Assembly: GCA_001557505.1 (NCBI GenBank)
Contig: LSAX01000002.1
Coordinates: 1,612,001 to 1,676,000 of the forward strand
Direction: 5' to 3'
Length of the DNA stretch: 64,000 nucleotides
Origin: Reticulascus tulasneorum
Lineage: Eukaryota > Ascomycota > Sordariomycetes > Glomerellales > Reticulascaceae
Shown: positions 56,809 through 64,000 of the stretch, piece by piece
Numbering within the stretch: the stretch's first letter is position 1
How the letters are laid out: the number at the start of each line of letters is the position of its first letter
Made by a program: the position numbers and the translations under genes
The notes under the pieces: generated by a model
Databases searched by the model: none
Seen by the model: only the letters and a program-made list of their open reading frames with translations
Told to the model about the DNA's origin: nothing

Positions 56809-58813
56809 ATGTTTCTAAAACACATCGACCTTACCACTGCTCTCCGACCTTCTTACCTTCCGGATGAGGTACTGCTCTTCGTCCAGGATAATGTCGGACT
56901 ATATGAGGGGTATGTAACACGTCTGGCGTGGCCAGAGGTGCTCGATAGCTGACATATACGCGCGTGTCAGAAAATACAAGCTTCCGAACCAGCAAAATGG
57001 GCAGGTCTACTTAACCTCCCATCGAATATGCTACGTTGACCGAGACGAGCCACGAAAGCATTCGGTGGCTTTAGACCTGAAAGATGTGGAGAGATACGAG
57101 TTCTACGCGGGATTCATGAAATCTTCGGCGAAGATAACGTTGATTCCCAAGCCGCTAAAACGTTCATTTCTGCAATCAAGAGCTTCTGCGCTTTCTCCAG
57201 CGCCTGGGAGGATCGGAACAGGGTCTCCAGCACACCCAGACAGCCCCTTTCGGCCTCCCGCAGACCCGCCTCGGGTTACAGCTGCAACCTGGGTGTGCAC
57301 AATATGCAGCTTCTCGAATCCTGTGCCTTCAAACTTTGATCCCACTACCGCGAATGTTCACACCCCTCTGCCGCCATGCCTTGCATGTGGAATAAAGCCT
57401 TCGCTGGCTCACGTTCTCAAGGCGACTATATCGAATGCTGCAAATCGACCGGCCGCACCAGCAAGCCCTACAGTCGGCTCACCTCTTCCGACTCGTTCAG
57501 GACCATCGAATGCGGTATCGATCTCAGAAGGTACGGGTGGGCTGCCACCGCGGGAGCCTAGCTTGAACGGAACAAGCCCTGTCACACCGCAGCGGGACCC
57601 GAGCGCATCTTTCCAATGCCCTCGCTGTACTTTTCAAAACCACCCATCGTTGCTTTCCTGCGAGATATGCGGGGCACCGCTGATTTCCCATGTTGTCCCT
57701 CCTACAGTTTCGCAGCAGCCAACGCAGAGAACGGAGTCGCCTGGGCCAATGTTAAGCCGTGGGACGGGGTTGGATACCCCCGAGAGCATCAAGATTTCAT
57801 TCCGTGGTGGAGGAGAAAAGATTCTGTACGAACGTCTTAAAGGGTCCATGTCACAGCGGAAGTGGCTGCTGCAAGGAGCTCCGCCCATACCCAAAACCAG
57901 TCGGACTATAGGTGACACGGGCTCCATCGTGCGATCCTCATCGGATGCGACTCCGGATCGAATGAAGAGAGTTGGGATTGCAGGACTGGAGCAGCGGGGC
58001 CTAGACATGCGGAAGAATAACGAGGTCATGATCGGGAGCGCATTCGAGGATCTGGATGCCCTAATGGCGTCGGCGAAAGAGATTGTTGCCCTAGCTGAGA
58101 GGTTTGCCCGACAGGCCAATGGCGGCAGCGGGGTAGCAGCCTCGGAAGCAAGTGCGATACTGGCAGAGTCTGCAAGTCAGTTGGGACTAGTCACCACAAA
58201 GGATATTGTGGGTGGTAGTAGCTCGGAGTCGCTTTACCTCTCAGAACTTGCTAGAAACCTCGCGGAGTTCTTAACGGACGATGCCAGAGGAGTCCTGAAG
58301 AAATCCGGAGGGATTATCAGTTTGGTCGATCTGTGGGCCATGTTCAACCGTGCCAGAGGCGGCGTGGAGCTTGTAAGTCCCATGGACTTTGAGAAGGCGG
58401 CTCGAATGTGGGATAAGCTGAAGCTGCCCGTCCGGTTACGGAGTTTCAAAAGTGGCGTGTTGGTCGTTCAGGGCAGCGACCGCACCGACGAAACGACAAT
58501 CAAGGCCTTGCTCTCATGGCTTGCAGATCTGCACGAGTTTCCCCCTGACAAGGAAGTGGCTTGGGATTGGCGGCAGTTCGGCCGGGGTGTTACAGCTAGA
58601 GATGCCGCCGAGAGATTCGGCTGGAGTATCGGCGTCGCGGAAGAAGAACTGGAGATGGCAGAGGAACGGGGTGTCGTCTGTCGCGAAGAGGGCATTGAGG
58701 GTTTGAAGTATTGGGAGAATTGGATTGATACCGGCGATACACGGCCGGCCAAGCCGCTTGTGTCGGAGAGCGAGCATATCCTCCAGGTCTTGAGGGAAAG
58801 TGGATTCATGTGA
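56809..58813 (+). CDS. VPS36: ESCRT-II subunit Vps36
   Basis: Exons 56809-56909 and 56971-58813 (61-nt intron), 647 aa. The first exon supplies MFLKHIDLTTALRPSYLPDE, needed for the start of the GLUE domain; the join gives YEGKYKLPNQQNGQVYLTSHRICYVD. An ATG 7 nt upstream (56802) is out of frame. The GLUE/PH fold is split by inserts carrying two NZF zinc fingers, WVCTICSFSN ... CLACG (~107-140) and FQCPRCTFQN ... CEICG (~202-222), as in yeast Vps36. The EAP30 winged-helix region runs ~300-647 (MIGSAFEDLDALMASAKEIV to the end). Vps36 binds PI3P and ubiquitin and recruits ESCRT-II to endosomes for multivesicular-body sorting. Confidence 0.95.
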
Positions 58814-59088
58814 AGCAGGCAGGCGAGGATATCTGCACGCGCCATGGCGCTCATTAAGTACATTACAAGACTATTCTATTTCAGGCCACCTTCTAGTATC
58901 TATGTCCGTCTATGCCGTCTACCGCCCCGTTGTATACATTGAGATTTCCTAATCCAACACCAGTACTCCCACAATTGTGTAGTTCGAAAAGGAAAAAGAG
59001 AGCAAAGAAATCTAGGTCCCAGACGCCAGCCAGCCAACACCGTCGCAACCGGGATCGTGAGGCCGTAAAGAAAGCAACCATGCAAGGT
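58814..59088. other. convergent 3' flanks
   Basis: 275 bp between VPS36 and the membrane-protein gene; nothing seen. Confidence 0.4.
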
Positions 59089-60100
59089 TCAAGCCAACCT
59101 TTGCATCAAATTCCGCCGAACTTTGGTATTAACGACACCACCAACCCCAAAAGCCGGCACAATACGACATATCCTAGCCACGGAACTGATTGCCCAGTTC
59201 TTACTCACGGCACTGAACCTCTCCCGCCAACTAACCGGTGAGCTGCCTCCCGGCCGGTTATACAGGTCCAAACCCAATAAGTGCAGTGGCGTCGACACCA
59301 GCTGCACGACCGCAGGGGCCGCGAACTGCGCGACTGTAAGGCCATCGAGCTTTTTGCGCATCTCCGCCCCCATTCTCCCGTTGATCCAAGGGCCCAGCAG
59401 AGGAGGGACGTTGAAGCTCGCAAAGATGGTGATGCAGTCCCTCAGGGTGAACAAGGCGTAGCTTGCCAGCGGCACGGGACGTGGCACGACGCCAGGGGGG
59501 CCGAACATGCGGACGAAGACTTGGTCCTTGTATATGCACAACCCGACGTTGGCGGCGGTGGAAGCCACGAACTTTGGTGTGCCCGCCGTTACGTGGGTCG
59601 GCTGTCGGTTCTGGACGGTCGAAGTTCCCGTGTCGAGCGTGTTGGCTGTGAGATATGTGCCGCCGTAGAGCATGAAGATCAAGGCGAAGGGTTTGGAGAA
59701 GAAGATTCCTTGCGGGCGGCGCAGGAGGGTCTTGAGGGAGGCTTTGATCGAGTTTGCGAAGGTATTGGCTCCCGAGGCGTTTTCCATGATAGAGCTTCTC
59801 AGCCGTTAGTAACCCGTATTGTAAAAGGAACCGCTAGAGCTCTTTGGAGGAAGGCGCTGCCTTGACAGTATCTTACCGATCAATGATAGAGATGAGAGGA
59901 GCCACCAGCACAGCAGCGCTGGCAGCGCTCACAGCGTCAGCACCTAGCCTCAACCCCAGATTTTTGGTGTTCCATGTATTGAGGTTCGGTGCCGCCTCTA
60001 GTTTCTTGCCGGCAGCTATTGCCAAAGGACTCGGCTTCTGCAGCTTCAGGTCCGGAACAACAGGCGCGGACGCCAGCCTGGAAACCTCGCCGTCCTTCAT
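59089..60100 (-). CDS. conserved membrane protein of unknown function
   Basis: Exons 60100-59877 and 59794-59089 (82-nt intron), 309 aa. I do not recognise a characterised family. The sequence is rich in small and hydrophobic stretches that could be membrane-embedded: ~52-70 (ADAVSAASAAVLVAPLISII), ~103-120 (PFALIFMLYGGTYL), ~135-150, and ~170-195 with FTLRDCITIFASFNVPP, a pattern with an internal Arg-Asp typical of carrier-like or multi-pass organelle proteins. The basic C-terminus (KVRRNLMQRLA) and lack of signal peptide would suit an organelle membrane, perhaps mitochondrial; this is inference. The intron's acceptor is a tandem GAGAAG, so two isoforms differing by one residue are possible. 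Confidence 0.8.
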
Positions 60101-61485
60101 GATTGATCAAGCGCTGAGCTGATGGTCCTGGTGCTCACGTCTGCTGTGACTGCTGACCCTGCCGATGTCGCCTGTCGCGTTCATACCAGCAGCATAGGAC
60201 AATAAGGAAAAGAAGCTAGACAGCTGGAAGTTCGGTGCACAAGGACAAGATGAGGGACAATTGAGACTCGGGATAGGATGAGGCTATTGTAACAGCTCGA
60301 CCCATATTTGCGGAGTGTTGCAGGACGACGCTACTAGAACGTCCAAGACCTTGAATATCTTAGCTCAAAGATGGCCTGATCCAACGAATCGCAATCTAAA
60401 AAATACAGCTTACACCGAAATCGGAGATAATAAGACACGATGGACCGGGGGGGAGGGTCCGCTATCTTACCGATAACGCGGGATTCTCAGGCTATTCCAG
60501 GGTACCTATTGCAGGGTCGTATTCACAAAAAGCAGCCACCCGCTAATTAGCATGCGCTGCAGTGGACGGGAAGAGCCACACTTTCTCTGTCAGCCACTGA
60601 CTCTCCGTATATGCCATTTACCTACCTTATAATACACTAAAGATTACATATTTATAGGTATTCCCATACAGAGAAGTGTCAAGGTATTGCATTTCTTGGC
60701 CGTGGCATATGATACTGCGAACAAGGATAGGCTCACAAATAGATACATAATGTTTCCGTTTAGTCCAGTTACTCGAGCCTCTTCGGGCATTTGTTTCACT
60801 GAAGATCTAGCGCGCTTCGTACCCAGGATCTGTATATCTCGCTCGCATGCATAATATAAGCTTCTAAAGTCTCCCTCGGCCCCTTTGAGACACGTACTGG
60901 AAAATGTTATTTCAAGTGCCCAGCAGCCGTAAGATCGATCGATGTCTTACCTTACCTCTGGGTACGTTACCTGAGGCACATAGAAGGGCGAACACGGGAT
61001 CTGTGATGTTCCGGGGCCTTTTCGACAGTTGAACCGCACCTCGTCCCCGGAAGTCGCCACCACACGGCCGCGTGGCACTGCCATTCCAGACTGCGGGGGA
61101 ATGTACAATTCGTTACACAACGCGGACAAAGAGACGGGGTACGGTTGGGGTTTTTAAACAGGAAGGTCAACTGTTGCCCCAGGCATCTCCAATTGCTGTC
61201 GCGGCCCCTTGGTAAGGTTTGCGTCAGCTCTCTTGCTGGGGATCTAGGCTATATCAATTCTCTCATTCGCGATTCAACACGACGGATTTACTCTCTTTCC
61301 AAGTTTCTCTGATATTCTGTTGAGCTTCACGTGTGCCAAACTCCCAGCTGCTGTGTTCGTGCTAGAGGCATTACCAGCCCATTCTTTTGACTGCCACTAA
61401 GCCGCCATTCAATCGCTTCGTACAGTTCAGCCTATCCGAACTGAAACTACTGCCCGGTCAGTGTCATTACTTCAGTGCCGTTACA
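60101..61485. other. divergent intergenic region
   Basis: 1.4 kb between the membrane-protein and peptidase starts. A CACGTG E-box sits at 61328-61333, ~155 bp from the peptidase start. Small minus-strand open frames near 60947-61170 are not protein-like. Confidence 0.45.
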
Positions 61486-63739
61486 ATGCTGGTCACCAAC
61501 GACTTTACCCCCGAGGTCCTCCTCAGTGCTCCTCGACGTGGACCTGCGATACCAAACCATGATGGAACACTCATCTTGTACACCCAATCCACTCATATTT
61601 TCGGTGATAAGACGCTCAAGGAAGTGAGAGTAATGAATGTCGAGAGCGGAGCATCTGAGCAATTGACCGACCATGACAAAGTCCACGACATCAACTGGCT
61701 GCCAGGGGATTCCAACGATGTTATATACCTGAAGTCTGGCGAAAAAGGGCTTACTCAAGTCATGGTCGCGAATGGGGCGGATATCGCCAAAGATCACTAC
61801 GTGGCAGCCGAATACGATGCGCCTATCCGAGCTCTAAAGCTCAAGGCCCTTCCTGAAGACGGGGAAGTAGCGTTCGCTGTGGGGGGACTGGTAGCTGAGA
61901 ATGGGTCCCTGTATAATGATGAGGCGGTAGAGAAGAAGTCCACAGCCCGCATATTCGATGAACACCGCATCCGAACTGTGTGTGCCTTCTCCCCTCTGGC
62001 TGGCCTGGCTTACACTTACTGACTTGCTGCAAATAGTGGAATGAACTTTACAAACCGCAAAAGTACGCCATCTGGTTTTCCACGCTCGTCAAATCCAGCG
62101 GCAAGTGGGAAGTCACCAGCGAGCTACAGAACCTCGTCAAGGACACGAACATCGAAGCTCCAGCTGGAATGTACGATGTCGCGGATCCGCTGAGCTACTT
62201 TGACATCAGCCACAAGGGCATTGCCTTTGTCGCGGAAGACCCGAATGCAAAAGCCCCAGGGATGAACGGCATCTCCCACGTCTACTTCGTTCCTCTCGAG
62301 TCCTTTGCCACTGCAGCTGTATACAAGCCTCGCCAAATCACAATGGGCATATCTGACTCCAAAGGCTATTATGAAAACGTGAGGTTCTCACCAGATGCAT
62401 CCCTGGTCGCCTTTCTGCAGCGACCTTTCCACAACCCTGCAGACACAAGACTGTACATGGGCCACATAAGCTCCCTCGGCGCCTTTGACGTACACAAGAT
62501 GGTGATTGGCAGCGGCCCGAGTCTCCCTCCTTCCGGGTTTGAGTTTGCTGGGAATTCAGAGTCGATCCTGGTGACGACCGAGGACTGTGGCCGACTGAAG
62601 CTTTCGCTTCTCGAGCTTCAACACCATGCCAAGCCCACGACTTTGGTAGGCAGTGGAGTGGTATCCGCATTCTATCCTCTCAAAGAAGGCAATTACGAAA
62701 AACTGCTAGTTACGAGTAACAGCATTGTTGACAGCAGCTTATGGCAAATCATCGATGTGTCTCTGGGCACGGAGCCGATAGTGGTATCATCGGCGACGAA
62801 GCATGGAGCAAAGTACGGCCTATCTCACCGCATGGTGTCGGAGTTCTGGTACGAGGGTGCTGATGAGACTTATGTCCACTCCTTCATCGTCAAGCCTAGC
62901 AATTTTGACGAGAATAAGAAGTACCCCTGGATTCTTATGCCGCACGGTGGCCCTGAAGCTGCATGGATGGATTCGTGGTCTACGAGGGTAAGTTGTTCGA
63001 AGACAGCACTCCTCCTCCGCATGCTGAACTAAACGTCCCTCCAGTGGAACATGGCTCTATGGGCTCAGCAGGGCTATATAATTGTGCTCCCAAACATCGC
63101 AGGTAGCACTGGTTACGGCGTCGAATTTATTGCCAGTAAGTTGGGCTAAAGAACTCCCACAGCGTCGACGAGAACTGACGAAGTACAGGAATATATCGGT
63201 CCTGGGGCGGCGCTCCGTACCAAGACCTTGTGAATCTCATGGAATACGTGAAGGAGTTCCCATATCTGGATATGGATCGAGCCATCGTCGCCGGGGCCAG
63301 CTACGGCGGCTACATGATTAGCTGGGTGTTCGGCCACGATCTCATCCGCAAGTTCTGCTGCGCAATATGGCATGACGGGATCTTCAACCTGCCCGTATTC
63401 ATGCTCCAAAGCGATGCCGTCCAAAACACGCCGGACTTCAACGGCCTTCCGTTTCCCTGGACCAACTTCGAGGACCTGGAGAAGTGGAACCCGGCGCAGC
63501 CCAGGCTCTTGAAGAACTGGAAACACGCACCGCCGACCCTGGTCATCCATAGCGAGAAGGACTATCGGTGCCCCATCACGGAGGGGCTGGCTGCCTTCAC
63601 CACGTTGCAAGGGCAGGGGGTCAAGAGCAGGTTCTTGACGTTTAGCGATGAGTGTCACTGGGTGTTGAACCCGGAGAACTCCAAGGTATGGCATAAAACC
63701 GTGTTCGATTGGATGAAGAGATTCTCCGGGGGCAGGTGA
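61486..63739 (+). CDS. dipeptidyl-peptidase V-like S9C peptidase, intracellular form
   Basis: Exons 61486-61977, 62037-62987, 63045-63135 and 63189-63739, 694 aa. The start is the first ATG in frame (MLVTNDFTPEVLL); upstream open codons lack ATG. Residues ~1-400 form a beta-propeller and ~420-694 an alpha/beta hydrolase. The catalytic triad is S549 (GASYGGY), D636 (HSEKDYR) and H668 (DECHWVL); HGGPEAAW marks the oxyanion side. This is the S9C/DPP V family that removes X-Ala and related dipeptides. Unlike the secreted fungal DPP V antigens there is no signal peptide, so it is probably the cytosolic paralogue that works on peptides from proteasomal or autophagic turnover. Introns are 53-59 nt. 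Confidence 0.94.
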
Positions 63740-64000
63740 TGAACGATTTGTAAGCCACATACATGCTTGAACGTGGCAAGGTAGCAAAGGAAGTCACAAG
63801 TTAAAAATTCTTATGCAAAGCAATGTAATGCATCTACGGTTCTCCGTAAGATTAATTTCGGTAAACAACCAAATTGGCCACTTGTGACGGTCTGTTCCAA
63901 ATCCCAGGGTTGTCAAAGCATCGTGACAATGTTTCAAACATGGCGTCTTGTCATCTTATCCAGTTTGCTTACGGTCATGTTCCTTTGATGGGCTGGGCTT
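63740..64000. other. 3' flank at window end
   Basis: 260 bp after the peptidase stop; no feature seen. Confidence 0.4.

Noticed and set aside
61387..61485. Extended N-terminus of the S9C peptidase
   Set aside because: The open codons lack an ATG; the first ATG is at 61486, which matches the family's start.

Overview
The window is nuclear DNA of a filamentous ascomycete (Pezizomycotina). Genes are compact and interrupted by short introns (mostly 49-160 nt) with GTRNGT-type donors and CTAAC/CTGAC branch sites. The gene families (Zn2Cys6 regulators, AMP-type secreted glucoamylase with CBM20, Bem1, Vps36, Rad4, Atp19) fit. I cannot place it below class level; short TACC microsatellites (e.g. 14712-14729, 28527-28538) are compatible with Leotiomycetes or Sordariomycetes but are not decisive.

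Layout. 1-11.3 kb is housekeeping: the 3' part of a Cyk3-like transglutaminase-fold protein, a KDM8-like JmjC protein, an MIT-domain (Atg38/NRBF2-like) protein, and a GRAM-VASt (LAM/Ltc1) sterol-transfer protein. 11.5-24.6 kb is a secretion/regulation block: a secreted glucoamylase with a promoter carrying a CreA-type site cluster, a Zn2Cys6 regulator divergently paired with a 14-TM-type (DHA2) MFS exporter, and a second Zn2Cys6 regulator whose zinc cluster is assembled across a 3-nt exon. 25-29.7 kb holds divergent RAD4 and CUZ1. 29.9-43.9 kb is the most variable-looking part: an AYR1-like reductase, a DUF7587 protein, a DUF4470-like remnant, a long Myb/zinc-finger protein with an apparent frameshift, a CENP-B/Abp1-like DNA-binding protein without transposase domain, and an SMP-30-like lactonase, separated by long gene-poor stretches. 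43.9-48.9 kb returns to core genes: ATP19 and MTFP1 share a 391-bp divergent promoter (both mitochondrial inner-membrane products), then BEM1. A 5.6-kb stretch upstream of BEM1 has no gene I can support. 54.4-63.7 kb carries THP3/LENG8, VPS36, an uncharacterised membrane protein and a cytosolic dipeptidyl-peptidase-V-like S9C peptidase.

Most gene models were rebuilt here by joining open frames at splice sites; the exon coordinates are in each entry and every junction given was checked for reading phase. Function calls are from recognised protein motifs, not from database searches. No strong evidence for a wholly new multi-gene system was found; the best leads are the 3-nt exon, the repeated CTCGGNNCCGAG element between the regulator and the transporter, the possible ADP-ribosyltransferase-like DUF7587 protein, and the frameshifted Myb gene.
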